A DNA stretch of 64,000 nt from Polymorphobacter multimanifer (lineage in GTDB: Bacteria; Pseudomonadota; Alphaproteobacteria; Sphingomonadales; Sphingomonadaceae): the NCBI RefSeq assembly GCF_014205635.1, contig NZ_JACIIV010000003.1, forward strand, positions 1-64,000. The letters are read 5' to 3'. A model generated the notes under the pieces. That model searched no databases. It was given only the letters and a program-made list of their open reading frames with translations, and was not told where the DNA came from. This document shows positions 17,596 to 28,059 of this stretch, piece by piece. Each line of letters begins with the position of its first letter. The first letter of the stretch is position 1. The translations under genes and the position numbers were made by a program.

Positions 17596-17901
17596 TCAGC
17601 CCTTCAGCATCGTCGAATCATCGACGGCAATCGTGCCGCGATTCCGGAAATAGATAACGAGGATCGCCAGCCCGATCGCCGCCTCGCCCGCCGCCACGGT
17701 CAGCACGAACATCGCGAAGATCTGGCCATGCACCTGCCCCAGATGGCTGGCGAAGGCGACGAAGTTGATGTTCACCGCGAGCAGGATCAGCTCGATCGAC
17801 ATCAGGATGATGATGACGTTCTTGCGGTTGAGGAAGATGCCGAGCACCCCCAGCACGAACACCACCGCCGACACGGTGAGATAGTGCGAAAGCCCGATCA
17901 C
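17596..17901 (-). CDS. nuoK: NADH-quinone oxidoreductase subunit K
   Basis: A 101-residue subunit with three TM helices, the normal NuoK length. The conserved acidic residues appear in [18 protein letters not shown] (TM2 Glu) and [14 protein letters not shown] (TM3 Glu), both part of the proton path. The start is GTG 17901, overlapping the nuoJ stop (GTGA). This small gene is easy to miss because the same reading frame stays open far upstream through nuoJ. Confidence 0.95.
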   Translation of the reverse strand: MIGLSHYLTVSAVVFVLGVLGIFLNRKNVIIILMSIELILLAVNINFVAFASHLGQVHGQIFAMFVLTVAAGEAAIGLAILVIYFRNRGTIAVDDSTMLKG

Positions 17902-18530
17902 TTGTCCATGCCCTTCAGGTCGACACCGCCGCCGATCGCCGGCTGCACGGCCCGCGTCGACCCGCCCGGCGTCCGCGCGATCTGCGCGCCGATGTTCTGC
18001 CGGCGAACCCCCTCGCGGGTGCGGTGCGTCAGCACGATGGCGCCGATGAGTGCCACCAGCAGCACCATGCCGGCGGCCTGGAACACCAGCAGATAGTCGG
18101 TGTAGAGCACCGCCCCGATCCACTGGGTGTTGCTCATCCCCGCCGGCGGACCGCCGGGCTGCGCGCCCATCGCCACGACCCGCGCCGGCTCCCAGACGCC
18201 CACCGCCAGCACCATCTCGGCCAGGATGACACCCGAGACCGCCAGCCCCAGCGGCAGATTCTTCCAGAAGCCCTTGCGCAGCGTATCGAAATCGATGTCG
18301 AGCATCATCACCACGAACAGGAACAGCACCGCGACCGCGCCGACGTAAACGATGATCAGCAGCATCGCCAGGAACTCGGCGCCGAGCAGGATGAACAGCC
18401 CGCCGGCGTTGAAGAACGACACGATGAGCCACAGCACCGAATGCACCGGGTTCTTCGAAGTGATCACCAGCACCGCCGAGGTGATGAGCACGAAAGCGAA
18501 GAGGTAGAAGGAAAAGATTGCCGTCGTCAC
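17898..18530 (-). CDS. nuoJ: NADH-quinone oxidoreductase subunit J
   Basis: A 210-residue membrane subunit with five TM helices. [53 protein letters not shown] is the family core, spread over residues 25-80, including the pi-bulge helix that couples quinone reduction to pumping. The start GTG 18530 gives [14 protein letters not shown], the usual N-terminus; upstream codons are Arg/Cys-rich and unlikely. A Pro/Gly-rich tail ends the protein. The gap to nuoI is 70 bases, the longest inside the nuo run. Confidence 0.94.
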   Translation of the reverse strand: MTTAIFSFYLFAFVLITSAVLVITSKNPVHSVLWLIVSFFNAGGLFILLGAEFLAMLLIIVYVGAVAVLFLFVVMMLDIDFDTLRKGFWKNLPLGLAVSGVILAEMVLAVGVWEPARVVAMGAQPGGPPAGMSNTQWIGAVLYTDYLLVFQAAGMVLLVALIGAIVLTHRTREGVRRQNIGAQIARTPGGSTRAVQPAIGGGVDLKGMDK

Positions 18531-18600
18531 GAAACCATCGCCCCGGCTTGCCCGAGCGTCCCAAACTGCCGACACGATGTCGCAGGAGTCGCAGCGGCAG

Positions 18601-19089
18601 TTACCGCCACCGCGCGTCCGCCGCAAGGTTCGCAGCGATCGCCCGCTCCCATTTGTCGCCATTGGCGAGCAGCTTGTCCTTGTCGTAGATCAGCTCTTCG
18701 CGCGTCTCGGTCGAAAACTCGAAGTTCGATGTCTCCACGATCGCATCCACCGGGCACGCCTCCTGGCACAGCCCGCAATAGATGCACTTGGTCATGTCGA
18801 TATCGTAGCGCGTCGTCCGGCGGCTGCCATCCTCGCGCGGCTCGGCCTCGATGGTGATGGCAAGGGCCGGGCACACCGCCTCGCACAGCTTGCACGCAAT
18901 GCACCGCTCCTCGCCATTGGGGTAGCGCCGCAGCGCATGCTCGCCGCGAAACCGCGGGGAAAGCGGCCCCTTTTCATAAGGATAGTTGAGCGTCGCCTTG
19001 GGCTTGAAGAAATACTTCAGCGTCAACCCGAGCCCGCCGATGAACTCGAGCAGCAGCAACGACTTGGCGGCATTCAGAACGGCACTCAC
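18601..19089 (-). CDS. nuoI: NADH-quinone oxidoreductase subunit I
   Basis: A 162-residue peripheral subunit carrying two [4Fe-4S] clusters (N6a, N6b). The two motifs are C63-x2-C66-x2-C69-x3-C73 ([12 protein letters not shown]) and C102-x2-C105-x2-C108-x3-C112 ([12 protein letters not shown]). The length is that of alphaproteobacterial NuoI. The start is GTG 19089, which overlaps the nuoH stop as GTGA. Confidence 0.97.
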   Translation of the reverse strand: MSAVLNAAKSLLLLEFIGGLGLTLKYFFKPKATLNYPYEKGPLSPRFRGEHALRRYPNGEERCIACKLCEAVCPALAITIEAEPREDGSRRTTRYDIDMTKCIYCGLCQEACPVDAIVETSNFEFSTETREELIYDKDKLLANGDKWERAIAANLAADARWR

Positions 19090-20162
19090 AGCAACACCCT
19101 TCCCGGCACGGTCGCGAACTTGTCGGTGAAGAACATCAGCCAGCCGCTCACCACGACCACCCAGAACAGGCTCAGCGGCAGGAAAACCTTCCACCCCAGC
19201 CGCATCAGCTGGTCATAGCGGTAACGCGGCACCGCCGCCTTCACCCAGGCGAAGCAGAAGAACATGACCGCCATCTTCGCCAGCATCCACACGAACCCCG
19301 GCACCAGATACAGCGGCGCCCAATCGAGCGGCGGCAGCCAGCCGCCCAGAAACAGCACCGGAATCAGCGCGCACATGAAAAGGATGTTGGCATATTCGCC
19401 GAGGAAGAAGAGCGCGAAGCTCATGCTCGAATATTCGACCTGATAGCCCGCCACCAGCTCTGCCTCGGCCTCGGGCAGATCGAACGGCGGCCGGTTGGTC
19501 TCCGCCAGCGCCACGATGAAGAACATGATCGCCATCGGAAACAGCAATGGATTGAAGATGTTGCCGTTCAGGATCCCCAGCACGTTGCCCTGCTGCGCCA
19601 TCACGATATCGGACAGGTTGAGCGACTGCGCATACAGGATCACCGCCACCAGGATGAACCCCATCGACACTTCATAACTGACCATCTGCGCCGCCGAGCG
19701 CAGCCCGCCCAGAAATGGATATTTCGAGTTGGACGCCCAGCCCGACATGATGATCCCATAGACCCCCATCGAGCTTACCGCGAACACATAGAGCAGCCCC
19801 ACATTCAGGTCCGCCAGCACCACCCCGGCATCGAACGGCATCACCGCCCAGATCGCCAGCGCCAGCACGAACGAGATCATCGGCGCCAGCATGAACACCG
19901 CACGGCTCGCCCCGGCGGGGATGATCGTCTCCTTCAGGAACAGCTTGGCGGCGTCGGCAAAGGTCTGCAGCAGCCCGAAAGGCCCCACCACATTGGGCCC
20001 ACGCCGCATCTGCATCGCCGCCCATATCTTGCGATCGGCATAGACCGCCATCGCCACGCCAACCATCACCGGCAGCACGATCGCCAGGATCAGCGTCAGA
20101 TTCGCCAGAAACCACCCCGGCCCGTCACCGAAATTGTTCTGGAACCAGCCGGTGTACGTCAT
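19086..20162 (-). CDS. nuoH: NADH-quinone oxidoreductase subunit H
   Basis: A 358-residue subunit that forms the quinone-binding chamber with NuoB and NuoD. Key segments are [25 protein letters not shown], the acidic loop [20 protein letters not shown] with several Glu residues of the E-channel, and [19 protein letters not shown]. The ATG 20162 lies 4 bases inside nuoG. Confidence 0.97.
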   Translation of the reverse strand: MTYTGWFQNNFGDGPGWFLANLTLILAIVLPVMVGVAMAVYADRKIWAAMQMRRGPNVVGPFGLLQTFADAAKLFLKETIIPAGASRAVFMLAPMISFVLALAIWAVMPFDAGVVLADLNVGLLYVFAVSSMGVYGIIMSGWASNSKYPFLGGLRSAAQMVSYEVSMGFILVAVILYAQSLNLSDIVMAQQGNVLGILNGNIFNPLLFPMAIMFFIVALAETNRPPFDLPEAEAELVAGYQVEYSSMSFALFFLGEYANILFMCALIPVLFLGGWLPPLDWAPLYLVPGFVWMLAKMAVMFFCFAWVKAAVPRYRYDQLMRLGWKVFLPLSLFWVVVVSGWLMFFTDKFATVPGRVLL

Positions 20163-22201
20163 TCGGCGGCCTCCAGCTGCGGCACCCCGAGAATCTGGTC
20201 AACACATTCGGCCATCGTCTCGCTGGCCCGCGCAATCGCATTGGTCAGGTAATAATTGTCGATCGACGTCCGCAGCACCCCCGATGGCGGCACCACCGGC
20301 GCCCCCAGCTTCGGCGGCGAAAAGTCGGGCACATCACCGTGCAGCACGCCGATCGCCGCCAGGTGCGGCCATTCCGAAGCTATGCGCGCCCGCAGCGACC
20401 CCAAGTCGTCATAAGGCAGCACGCCTCCCAGAACCGCACTCAGCGCCCGGAAGATCGTCCAGTCCTCGCGCGCCTCGCCGGGCGGGAACACCGCCCGCAG
20501 TCCGCGCTGCGCCCGGCCCTCCATGTTCACCCAGGTCCCCGGCTTCTCGGTGTAGGCAGCTCCCGGCAGGATCACATCGGCATGCCGCACCCCGGCATCG
20601 CCATGCGTCCCCACATAGACCGTGAACACATCCGCCAGCGCCGCCGTATCGATCTCGTCCGCCCCGAGCAGGAACACCGCCCCGAGCTTGCCCGCAGCCG
20701 CATCGTCGAGAATGCCCGCGACCCCGCCCTCGGCCACCAGCCCCAGGTCGAGCCCGCCCACGCGCGCCGCCGCTGTGTGGAGCAGGTTCCAGCCGTTCCA
20801 GCCCTCGCGCACAACATCATGCGTCCGCGCCAGCGCCTGCGCCGCCGCCCACACACCCGGTGCGCGCAGCGCCCCCATGCCCAGCACGATCGCCGGCCGC
20901 TCGGCCTTGGCCAGCGCCTCGGTCACAGCTTCGGGAAGCGCCCCCAGCAGCCCGGCATCATCGCCCAGCCATGTCGCGGGGTAGCTCAGCTCGACCGTCG
21001 GCCCGATGCCGAACACCTTCGCCCGCCGCTTCACCGCCGCCTTGCGCAGCCGCACATTGGCCAGCGGCGCCTCGCGCTTCGGGTCGGCGCCCACCAGCAG
21101 GATCACATCGGCGCTTTCGAGGCCACCCAGCCCGCTCCCCAGCAGATAATCCCCGCGCGATGCCGCCGCAATCAGCGCCCCGTCCTGCCGGCACTCGATG
21201 CGCGAAGCTCCCAGCGTGCCCAGCAAATCCTTGAACGCCACCATATCCTCGAGCGCACACAGATCGCCGGCAACCCCGGCAATCGCGCCGCCCGAAACCC
21301 CCGCCAGCCCGGCCTTCACCGCCGCAAACGCCTCCGCCCAGCTCGCCTTCACCAGCCGGCCGTCACGGCGCACCCAGGGGCTGTCGAGCCGCCGCTCGCG
21401 CAACCCGTCATGGGCAAAGCGCCCCTTGTCAGCGAGCCACTCCTCGTTCACATCGTCATTGATCCGGGGCGTCACCCGCATCACGGCCCGCCCGCGCGAG
21501 CCGATCACGATGTTCGAGCCCAGCGCATCCATCACGTCGATGCCGTCGGTCTTCTTCAGCTCCCACGGCCGCGCCTGAAACGCATAGGGCTTGCTCGTCA
21601 GCGCCCCCACCGGGCAAAGGTCGATGATGTTCGCCGAAACCTCGCTGGTGATCGCCTTTTCCAGATAGGTGGTGATCTGCATGTTCTCGCCGCGGCCGAC
21701 CGCACCGATCTCCTCGACGCCGGAAACCTCCTCGGCAAAGCGCACGCAGCGGGTGCAATGGATGCAGCGGTTCATGCTGGTCTTCACCAGCGGCCCCATG
21801 AACTTGTCGGTCACCGCCCGCTTGTTCTCGTCATACCGGGATCCGCCGCGCCCATAGGCCAGCGCCTGGTCCTGCAGGTCGCACTCGCCGCCCTGGTCGC
21901 AGATCGGGCAATCGAGCGGGTGGTTGATGAGCAGGAACTCCATCACCCCCTCGCGCGCCCTCTTCACCTTCTCGGTGCGCGTGAACACCACCTGGCCATC
22001 GGCCGCGGGCATCGCGCAGCTCGCCACCGGCTTGGGCGCTTTTTCCATGTCCACCAGGCACATGCGGCAATTTCCGGCGATGCTCAGCCGCTCATGATAG
22101 CAGAAGCGCGGGATCTCGGCGCCCGCCGCCTCGCACGCCTGCAGAACCGTGGCGCCGGCAGGCACCTCGATCTCGATTCCATCAACGGTCAGCTTGGGCA
22201 T
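20159..22201 (-). CDS. nuoG: NADH-quinone oxidoreductase subunit G
   Basis: A 680-residue peripheral-arm subunit. The N-terminal [2Fe-2S] domain has C34, C45, C48 and C62. [17 protein letters not shown] and the CIHCTRC motif hold the next [4Fe-4S] clusters. The rest is the molybdopterin-oxidoreductase-like domain without active cofactor. The start MPKLTVDG is at ATG 22201. It is the first gene of this nuo block, and nothing upstream on this strand resembles nuoF, so the promoter must lie in the 143-base gap shared with trmFO. Confidence 0.96.
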   Translation of the reverse strand: MPKLTVDGIEIEVPAGATVLQACEAAGAEIPRFCYHERLSIAGNCRMCLVDMEKAPKPVASCAMPAADGQVVFTRTEKVKRAREGVMEFLLINHPLDCPICDQGGECDLQDQALAYGRGGSRYDENKRAVTDKFMGPLVKTSMNRCIHCTRCVRFAEEVSGVEEIGAVGRGENMQITTYLEKAITSEVSANIIDLCPVGALTSKPYAFQARPWELKKTDGIDVMDALGSNIVIGSRGRAVMRVTPRINDDVNEEWLADKGRFAHDGLRERRLDSPWVRRDGRLVKASWAEAFAAVKAGLAGVSGGAIAGVAGDLCALEDMVAFKDLLGTLGASRIECRQDGALIAAASRGDYLLGSGLGGLESADVILLVGADPKREAPLANVRLRKAAVKRRAKVFGIGPTVELSYPATWLGDDAGLLGALPEAVTEALAKAERPAIVLGMGALRAPGVWAAAQALARTHDVVREGWNGWNLLHTAAARVGGLDLGLVAEGGVAGILDDAAAGKLGAVFLLGADEIDTAALADVFTVYVGTHGDAGVRHADVILPGAAYTEKPGTWVNMEGRAQRGLRAVFPPGEAREDWTIFRALSAVLGGVLPYDDLGSLRARIASEWPHLAAIGVLHGDVPDFSPPKLGAPVVPPSGVLRTSIDNYYLTNAIARASETMAECVDQILGVPQLEAAE

Positions 22202-22344
22202 TGGTCTTCCCGAAAACACCGCCGGGCGCGTCCGCCAGGCTCGGCCAAAAGGCTTGGCCGCAGGCTATAGCCATGCCTTTCCCGCGTGGGAAGCCAGCTT
22301 TCGCCGCACTTGCGAACTTGTGACCACCGCGCCATGCAGGCTGC

Positions 22345-23676
22345 ATGACCAATCCAGTCCATATAATCGGTGGCGGCCTCGCCGGTTCCGAAGCCGCCTG
22401 GCAGCTCGCCGAGGCCGGCGTGCCGGTCATCCTCCACGAGATGCGGGGGGTGCATCGCACCGACGCCCACCACACCGACCAGCTGGCCGAGCTCGTCTGC
22501 TCCAACAGCTTCCGCTCGGACGATCCGGACAACAACGCCGTCGGCCTGCTCCACGCCGAGATGCGCGCCCTCGGCAGCCTCGTCATGGCCGCTGCCGACA
22601 AGGCGCGCGTCCCCGCCGGCTCGGCCCTCGCCGTGGACCGCGATATCTTCGCAACGCACGTCACAACCACGCTCGAATCCCACCCTCACGTCACCATCGT
22701 CCGCGAGATGGTCGAAGGCCTGCCGCCGGCCGAATGGGACAAGGTCATCATCGCCACCGGCCCGCTCACCGCCACGCCCTTGGCAGAAGCCATCCAGGCG
22801 CTCACCGGCCAGGAGAGCCTCGCCTTCTTCGATGCCATCGCTCCCGTCATCCACCACGAATCGATCGACCTCGACATCGCCTGGGCGCAATCACGCTGGG
22901 ACCGCGAGAACCAGGACGGCGGCACGACCGACTATCTCAACTGCCCGATGGACAGGGACCAGTACAACGCCTTCATCGATGCGATGCTGGCGGCCGAAAA
23001 GACCAGCTTCAAGGAATGGGAAGGCACCCCCTATTTCGATGGCTGCATGCCCATCGAAGTGATGGCCGAGCGCGGCCGCAACACGCCGCGCTTCGGCCCG
23101 ATGAAGCCCGTCGGCCTCACCAACCCCGCCACCGGCCGCCGTGCCTTCGGCGTAGTGCAGCTGCGACAGGACAATGCGCTCGGCACGCTGTGGAACATGG
23201 TCGGCTTCCAGACCAAGATGAAGCACGCCGAGCAGGTCCGCGTCTTCCGCATGATCCCCGGCCTCGAAAACGCCCAGTTCGCGCGGCTCGGCGGCCTGCA
23301 CCGCAACACCTTCATCAAGTCGCCGGTGCTGCTCGACGCAACGCTGCGCTTGCACGCCGATCCGCGCATCAGGTTCGCGGGCCAGATCACCGGCTGCGAA
23401 GGCTATGTCGAGAGTGCCGCCATCGGGCTGGTGGCGGCCCGCTTTGCCATCGCCGAAGCGCGTGGCCAGGCCGCCGTGCCGCCGCCCGCAACCACCGCAA
23501 TGGGGGCGCTGCTCGCGCACATCACCGGCGGCGCCGACGCAAAACACTTCCAGCCGATGAACGTCAACTTCGGCCTGTTCCCGCCGCTCGTCCCGCCACC
23601 GCTCTCCAAGGACCAGCGCAAGCCCCAGCTCGTCGCCCGCGCCCGCGCCGATCTGGCGGGCTGGATGGCGGCTTGA
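22345..23676 (+). CDS. trmFO: tRNA (uracil-5-)-methyltransferase TrmFO, folate-dependent
   Basis: A 443-residue FAD enzyme that makes 5-methyluridine at position 54 of tRNA using methylenetetrahydrofolate. The dinucleotide fold [20 protein letters not shown] is at residues 6-25, followed by CSNSFRSD with its conserved Cys. [12 protein letters not shown] and NVNFGLFPP at the C-terminus are typical. Full length. The divergent gap to nuoG is 143 bases. Its last four bases contain the TTG start of the next gene. Confidence 0.95.
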   Translation: MTNPVHIIGGGLAGSEAAWQLAEAGVPVILHEMRGVHRTDAHHTDQLAELVCSNSFRSDDPDNNAVGLLHAEMRALGSLVMAAADKARVPAGSALAVDRDIFATHVTTTLESHPHVTIVREMVEGLPPAEWDKVIIATGPLTATPLAEAIQALTGQESLAFFDAIAPVIHHESIDLDIAWAQSRWDRENQDGGTTDYLNCPMDRDQYNAFIDAMLAAEKTSFKEWEGTPYFDGCMPIEVMAERGRNTPRFGPMKPVGLTNPATGRRAFGVVQLRQDNALGTLWNMVGFQTKMKHAEQVRVFRMIPGLENAQFARLGGLHRNTFIKSPVLLDATLRLHADPRIRFAGQITGCEGYVESAAIGLVAARFAIAEARGQAAVPPPATTAMGALLAHITGGADAKHFQPMNVNFGLFPPLVPPPLSKDQRKPQLVARARADLAGWMAA

Positions 23677-24665
23677 GCGGAGTCATACGCATCTTCGGCC
23701 GGCTGCGGGACTGGTCGCACACCGCCGCCGGCCGCCGCACCGGGCAATTCATCAGCATCGCCCTCTCGGGCCTCATCATCCTGCTGCTGGTGCGCGCCAT
23801 CCAGCGCATCGGCTGGACCAACCTCATCACCGTCCTCCCCGATGCACCGCTTGCCGTGCTCGCCTTCTGGCTGTGCTTCGCCGGCCAGTATCTCATCCAG
23901 CCGGTGGCGGACTGGATGATCTTCCGCCGCTGGTGGAAGCTGCGCTTTGCCGATCTCGCCATCTTCCTGCGCAAGCACGCGCTCAACGAAACGCTCTTCG
24001 CCTATGCCGGCGAAGGCTGGCTGCTCGCCTGGGCCGCCCGCCGCCAGGGCCTCGAATTCGATCCCGACAACCCGCCGAGCATCGCCGGTCGCGGCACCGG
24101 CCCCGGCACCCCTCCCGGTGAAAACCCCTTCGCCGATGTGAAGGACGTGGCGATCACCTCGGGCCTTGCCGGCAATCTCTTCACCCTCGTCATGCTGCTG
24201 CTCGCCATCGCCATGGGGGCTGCGTCAGCGCTGGGCGGCAGCATCGAACCCAGCCTGCTCAGGCAGGCCGGTATCGGCTTTTCGGTGCTGGTGGTGCTCA
24301 ACATCGTCATCCTGTTCAACCGCGGCCGGCTGTTCACCCTCCCCTTCGTCGCCAATGTCCGCAGCTTCGCCTGGCATTTCGGCCGCGTAAGCGTCGGCCA
24401 TGCCCTGCTCGTCGGCAGCTGGATCGCCGCGCTGCCGCTGGTCGGTGTCGAAGCCTGGGTCTTGCTCGGCGCCCTGCGACTCGTCGTGGCGCGGCTGCCG
24501 CTCCCCAACAAGCAGCTTCTCTTCGCCACCACCGCCGCCGCCCTCGTCGGCGAAGCCGCCCCCGCCGTCGCCGCCCTCATGGCCGCCCAGGGCGTCCTCA
24601 CCCTCGCCGGCCACGCGCTGAGCTGGCTCGCCGCCGGCGCCATCGACGCCCGCCGGGCTGCCTAA
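23673..24665 (+). CDS. Hypothetical polytopic membrane protein
   Basis: A 330-residue protein with about seven hydrophobic segments, no recognised domain. The proposed start is TTG 23673, overlapping the trmFO stop as TTGA; no in-frame ATG exists near the N-terminal segment [20 protein letters not shown] hydrophilic loop after TM2 reads [23 protein letters not shown], and another contains [16 protein letters not shown]. Helices 1 to 7 look like flippase-type membrane proteins, but no motif supports that. It ends tail-to-tail with the EF-hand gene (4-base overlap). Confidence 0.65.
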   Translation: MSGVIRIFGRLRDWSHTAAGRRTGQFISIALSGLIILLLVRAIQRIGWTNLITVLPDAPLAVLAFWLCFAGQYLIQPVADWMIFRRWWKLRFADLAIFLRKHALNETLFAYAGEGWLLAWAARRQGLEFDPDNPPSIAGRGTGPGTPPGENPFADVKDVAITSGLAGNLFTLVMLLLAIAMGAASALGGSIEPSLLRQAGIGFSVLVVLNIVILFNRGRLFTLPFVANVRSFAWHFGRVSVGHALLVGSWIAALPLVGVEAWVLLGALRLVVARLPLPNKQLLFATTAAALVGEAAPAVAALMAAQGVLTLAGHALSWLAAGAIDARRAA

Positions 24666-25105
24666 CCCTCCTCCTCGCACTTGCACGCCGCCTTCGGCTT
24701 GCGCTTCACCGCCGTTGTCGCAAATTCGCGGCCATCGAGCGCCCGGTCGCCATCGCGGTCGGCCTTGGCAAAGCGTCGGCTCGTCACCACCGCAAACTCC
24801 TCGAAATCCAGCCGCCCGTCGCCATTCGCATCGGCGCGTGCAAACGCCTTGCGGCGGTTGGCCAGATATTCGTCGCGGCTGATCCGCTCGTCCCTGTCCT
24901 TGTCATAGCGGTCGAAGCGGCGCAGCTCGCGCTGTTCGGGGGTGATCTCGGCGCGCGGCGCCTTCATCGGCGGCGCATCCGCCTCCTCTTCGGCAGCGGG
25001 GGGCAGCGAGGTCTGGGCCACCGCCACCGGCCGGTCGCGCGTCCACACGAACCCCGCCGCCAGCAGCGCCACGAATGCCAAGCCAAGAGCCATCAGACGA
25101 CGCAT
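24662..25105 (-). CDS. EF-hand domain calcium-binding protein
   Basis: A 147-residue exported or membrane-anchored protein. Residues 5-22 are hydrophobic (signal or anchor). Three EF-hand-like loops follow: DKDRDERISRDEY, DANGDGRLDFEEF and DRDGDRALDGREF, each with the D-x-D-x-D/N-G pattern, the second being canonical. The tail is Lys/Cys-rich ([12 protein letters not shown]). Calcium binding is likely; role unknown. Stop codon overlaps that of the convergent membrane protein. Confidence 0.85.
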   Translation of the reverse strand: MRRLMALGLAFVALLAAGFVWTRDRPVAVAQTSLPPAAEEEADAPPMKAPRAEITPEQRELRRFDRYDKDRDERISRDEYLANRRKAFARADANGDGRLDFEEFAVVTSRRFAKADRDGDRALDGREFATTAVKRKPKAACKCEEEG

Positions 25106-25145
25106 TCGCCCCCCTCCAACGACCCTTCTGCCAAGCTACTCCGGC

Positions 25146-25790
25146 TCAGCGCCCAAAGGCAACCGCCGCCATCATCCGCAGCTGCCGTCCGGCACTGGCC
25201 CGCGGCGCCCGCGCGCGCCCGGCCGCGGCATCGAGCGCATCGCGCACCCCCAGCGCCGCCAGCCCCAGCAGCGGCCGCAGCGTTCCCGGCACCCCCGATG
25301 GCAGCGGATCGCCCGCCGCCCAGCTCCGCCCCAAGCGCCCCGCCAAAGCCTCATCGCCGCCGAGCAGCCGCCCCGCCAACCCGAACAGCAACGCGCCACC
25401 CACCGCCTCGGCTTCATGCTCGGCCTCCGGCGACAAATCCCCCGCCAGCCGGCAGCCCCAGCGTTCTTCCAGCCCGGCCAGCTCGGCGCCGCTCATCGCC
25501 GGCAGCAGCTGCGCCGCGGCAGCCTGCAGGCGCGGCTCATCGGGCGCCCGCCCGCCATCGAGTGCGGCCAGCGCATCGCGCCACCACGCAAGCTTGATCG
25601 CCCCCACCATCGGATCGGTCGCCGTCATTGCCACCTCGGCCAGCGTGCGGTCGAGCGCGAACAGCGCCACAAGCCCCGGCCGCGCACGCGACGGGGCATA
25701 CAGCGTCGCCAGCCACATCTCGCGGTCGCGCTGGCGCAGTTCGTCTGCAAGCAGGTCTGAAATCAGGCCGGCCCCATCCGGAAGGCGCAC
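25146..25790 (-). CDS. Squalene/phytoene-synthase-like protein (NDUFAF6-like)
   Basis: A 214-residue protein of the trans-isoprenyl-diphosphate synthase head-to-head fold. APSRARPGLVALFALDRTLAEVAM and MVGAIKLAWWRDAL are typical of the NDUFAF6-like branch. The two DxxxD motifs of true phytoene synthases are not evident, so it is probably not the carotenoid enzyme (that is crtB at 41078). The start GTG 25790 overlaps the VOC gene by 28 bases and has no strong ribosome site. In mitochondria NDUFAF6 helps complex I assembly; a similar role here is speculation. Confidence 0.65.
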   Translation of the reverse strand: MRLPDGAGLISDLLADELRQRDREMWLATLYAPSRARPGLVALFALDRTLAEVAMTATDPMVGAIKLAWWRDALAALDGGRAPDEPRLQAAAAQLLPAMSGAELAGLEERWGCRLAGDLSPEAEHEAEAVGGALLFGLAGRLLGGDEALAGRLGRSWAAGDPLPSGVPGTLRPLLGLAALGVRDALDAAAGRARAPRASAGRQLRMMAAVAFGR

Positions 25791-26152
25791 AGCTTGTTGC
25801 CATCGGGATCGCGGAAATAGGCGCCATAAAACGCCTGCTCCCCCTCCGGCCCACGCAGCCCCGGCGGGCCTTCGCAGCTGCCGCCGAGTTGAACCGCATG
25901 CGCATGCAGCGCATCGATCGCGTCACGGCTTTCCACCTGCAGCGCCACCATATTGCCATTGCCCGCCGTCGCCCGCTCGCCGTCATAGGGCGGTGCCACC
26001 GCCAGCATCGGGCTGCTCCAGTCGCGGCCCCATACAAAGCCGCCCTGCGGCATCGGCATCACCCGGCTCGCACCGAGCGGCGCCAGCAGCGCATCGTAAA
26101 AGGCGGTCGCCCGCTCGAGATCATTGGTCCCCAAGGTCACATAGCCGATCAT
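25763..26152 (-). CDS. VOC family (glyoxalase/dioxygenase-fold) protein
   Basis: A 129-residue single-domain protein with paired beta-alpha-beta-beta-beta modules. It begins IGYVTLGTNDLERATAFYDALLAPLG and ends YFRDPDGNKLCAFRMG, the hallmarks of the VOC superfamily. The usual metal-ligand His near residue 5 is absent in the N-terminal strand, so enzymatic activity is uncertain. It overlaps the beta-lactamase-like gene by 4 bases upstream and the synthase-like gene downstream, so the three form an operon. Confidence 0.8.
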   Translation of the reverse strand: MIGYVTLGTNDLERATAFYDALLAPLGASRVMPMPQGGFVWGRDWSSPMLAVAPPYDGERATAGNGNMVALQVESRDAIDALHAHAVQLGGSCEGPPGLRGPEGEQAFYGAYFRDPDGNKLCAFRMGPA

Positions 26153-27420
26153 GGTTCGTTATCCTCACCCGTGCTCGCAAGTTCCTGCATCACCATATCC
26201 TCGACCGCGCTGAAACTCGAGCCATCATGCGCCACCGAAAACGGATCTTCCGCACTTCCAGTCAGCGCATAGACGATCACCCGCCCCTTCGCCTCGTCGA
26301 TCCATAGCCCGGCGAGCAGCCCATAAGCCTCGCCAAGATGCCCCCACCAGTGCGCACCCGCTACCGGCTGGTCGGTCGCCCCTGCCCGCCCCGAAAGGCA
26401 CTGCGGCCCGGCAGCGTAGCAGAGCATCTGCCCCTTATACGTATCCCCCGGCACCCCCTGCCCCTCCCGCCACACCGGCGCCTTCATCGCCGCCACGGTC
26501 CCGGGCTCGAGCAGCCGCACCCCGTCCACCTCGCCCCCGCGCAGCAGCAGCCGGCCGATCTTCGCCAGCCCGAGCACCGAAATCCGCAAGCCCCCCTGCG
26601 GCGAGAAGATCGTGCCATTGGCCCCCGGCCGATACGCCGCCAGATCGCACCCCGCCCCACTGCGTGCGTCGCTGCGCACCGGGCACGCCGGCCGCACCCC
26701 CTTCATGTCATCGACCTGCGCCAGCCAGGGCGCACCCGCCTCCCATCCCCCCGGCGTCCGCCCCCGCCTATACAGCACCGCCGCCTGCGCCACCGCCGCG
26801 TCGCTCGCCCCCTGCCAGTTGTACCCGGCATCGAGCCCGAGCGGTGCCAGCACCAGCCGCGTCATCAGCCGGTCGAAGCGCTCCCCCGTCGCCGCCTCCA
26901 TCACACTGGCGATGACGCCATAATTGAGATTGGCATATTCAAACCGCTGCCCCGGCGCCCCCGGCCCCCAATGCGCCGGCACCAGCGGGTCCCGCAGCGT
27001 CGCCTCGAGCGGAAAAGCGTATCCCGGCCCATCGACGATCCCCGAACTATGGCTCAGCAGCTGCCGCAGTGTCACCGGCCGATCGGCAAAGCGCGGATGC
27101 CGCAGCCGCCAGCCAAGAACAGCCGACACATCGGCATCAAGATCGAGCGTTCCCGCCTCCACCAGCCGCCAGGCGCCGATCGCCACCACCAGCTTGGAAA
27201 TGCTCGCCACCCGCATCGGCGTGTCCGGCCGCAGCGCCCGCCCGCCAATCTCGGCTTCGCCATGGGCTTCGGCGCGCACCACCCGCTCGCGGTCCGCAAC
27301 CACCGCCGCCAGTCCGGACAGCCCTGCCGTTGCCGGCGTCTGCCCGGCCACGATCTCCGCAAGATCCGTCGCCGCAGCCGGAGCAGCCAGAAACAGCAGC
27401 AGAAGCGTCGCAACCTTCAT
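26149..27420 (-). CDS. Serine beta-lactamase-like hydrolase (class C/PBP4 fold)
   Basis: A 423-residue exported protein; residues 1-17 are a signal peptide ending AAAT. The S-x-x-K catalytic motif is S73-I-S-K76, Y-x-N appears as YANLNY, and the third motif is probably HLG in WWGHLGEAYGL. This is the family of esterases, D-aminopeptidases and carboxypeptidases; the sequence does not identify a substrate, and antibiotic resistance should not be assumed. Two Cys pairs may form disulphides. ATG 27420. Confidence 0.85.
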   Translation of the reverse strand: MKVATLLLLFLAAPAAATDLAEIVAGQTPATAGLSGLAAVVADRERVVRAEAHGEAEIGGRALRPDTPMRVASISKLVVAIGAWRLVEAGTLDLDADVSAVLGWRLRHPRFADRPVTLRQLLSHSSGIVDGPGYAFPLEATLRDPLVPAHWGPGAPGQRFEYANLNYGVIASVMEAATGERFDRLMTRLVLAPLGLDAGYNWQGASDAAVAQAAVLYRRGRTPGGWEAGAPWLAQVDDMKGVRPACPVRSDARSGAGCDLAAYRPGANGTIFSPQGGLRISVLGLAKIGRLLLRGGEVDGVRLLEPGTVAAMKAPVWREGQGVPGDTYKGQMLCYAAGPQCLSGRAGATDQPVAGAHWWGHLGEAYGLLAGLWIDEAKGRVIVYALTGSAEDPFSVAHDGSSFSAVEDMVMQELASTGEDNEP

Positions 27421-27505
27421 GCGAGCAGTTTTCCAATCGCCGCCCGACCTTGCAACCTGTTTCGCAGCAACCGGGAACCGCCGTCCGCTTCACCACTTCT
27501 CAACC

Positions 27506-27517
27506 TGTGCCGGCACA
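27506..27517. promoter_or_regulatory. 12-bp perfect palindrome in a divergent promoter region
   Basis: TGTGCCGGCACA at 27506-27517 is a perfect palindrome in the 137-base gap between the divergent genes starting at 27420 and 27558. Such a site could be bound by a dimeric regulator; GC-rich palindromes also arise by chance. Confidence 0.25.
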
Positions 27518-27557
27518 ATTGTGACGGCCTTTATCAGTTGCGAAGGATTATTTCCCC

Positions 27558-27935
27558 ATGGCCGTCCGTTTTGCTGCCACCATCAATGCCTTCAACCGCG
27601 GCATCGAAGACATGAAGCCCGCCGCCGCCGTCTCGCTCATCGAGGATTGGGAAACCGCCCTTGCCGATGTCGATGTGCCCGGCGCCAAGGGCATCGCCCG
27701 CGATCTCGCCTCGCTCCGCAAGCAGATCGAAAGCGGCTCGCCCGATGGCGAGCGAATCGCCGCCATCATCGGCCGCCTCGGTGAATCCGTTTCGCGGATC
27801 GCACCCCGCGCGGATAGGAATGGCGAGAAGCTCACCACCCTCGCCGAAGTCCTGAATGAATCGGGTTCCGCCCAGGCCGATGAAGAAATCGACGAGGCCG
27901 CCGCAGCATCCGCCCGCCGCAAGAAAGCGGCCTGA
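27558..27935 (+). CDS. Hypothetical Ala-rich helical protein
   Basis: A 125-residue soluble, mainly alpha-helical protein, no recognised domain. AAGGA lies upstream of ATG 27558. It contains alternating charged/hydrophobic helices (LIEDWETALADVDV and LASLRKQIESG) and an acidic then basic tail (EEIDEAAAASARRKKAA). It is followed by a strong hairpin, so it is probably monocistronic. Function unknown. Confidence 0.6.
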   Translation: MAVRFAATINAFNRGIEDMKPAAAVSLIEDWETALADVDVPGAKGIARDLASLRKQIESGSPDGERIAAIIGRLGESVSRIAPRADRNGEKLTTLAEVLNESGSAQADEEIDEAAAASARRKKAA

Positions 27936-27942
27936 TTCCGTC

Positions 27943-27969
27943 CCCGGCAGGCCCCCAAGGCCTGCCGGG
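27943..27969 (+). terminator. 11-bp GC-rich stem-loop after the 27558 gene
   Basis: CCCGGCAGGCC at 27943-27953 and GGCCTGCCGGG at 27959-27969 pair perfectly around a 5-base loop, starting 8 bases after the stop codon. No T-run follows. The position fits a transcription end or RNA-stabilising stem. Confidence 0.5.
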
Positions 27970-28059
27970 CGATATCCCTGGACTGCCCCCGAACACCCCT
28001 CGATGCCCCCCGAAAGCCCCTGATTTGCACCCCGCCGCAACAGCACCCATATCAAGCCC

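Noticed and set aside
25146-25790. Second phytoene synthase
   Set aside because: The paired Asp-rich motifs seen in crtB at 41078 are not evident here.
26149-27420. Beta-lactam resistance from the serine beta-lactamase-like protein
   Set aside because: The S-x-x-K/Y-x-N family mostly contains esterases and peptidases; nothing points to antibiotic hydrolysis.
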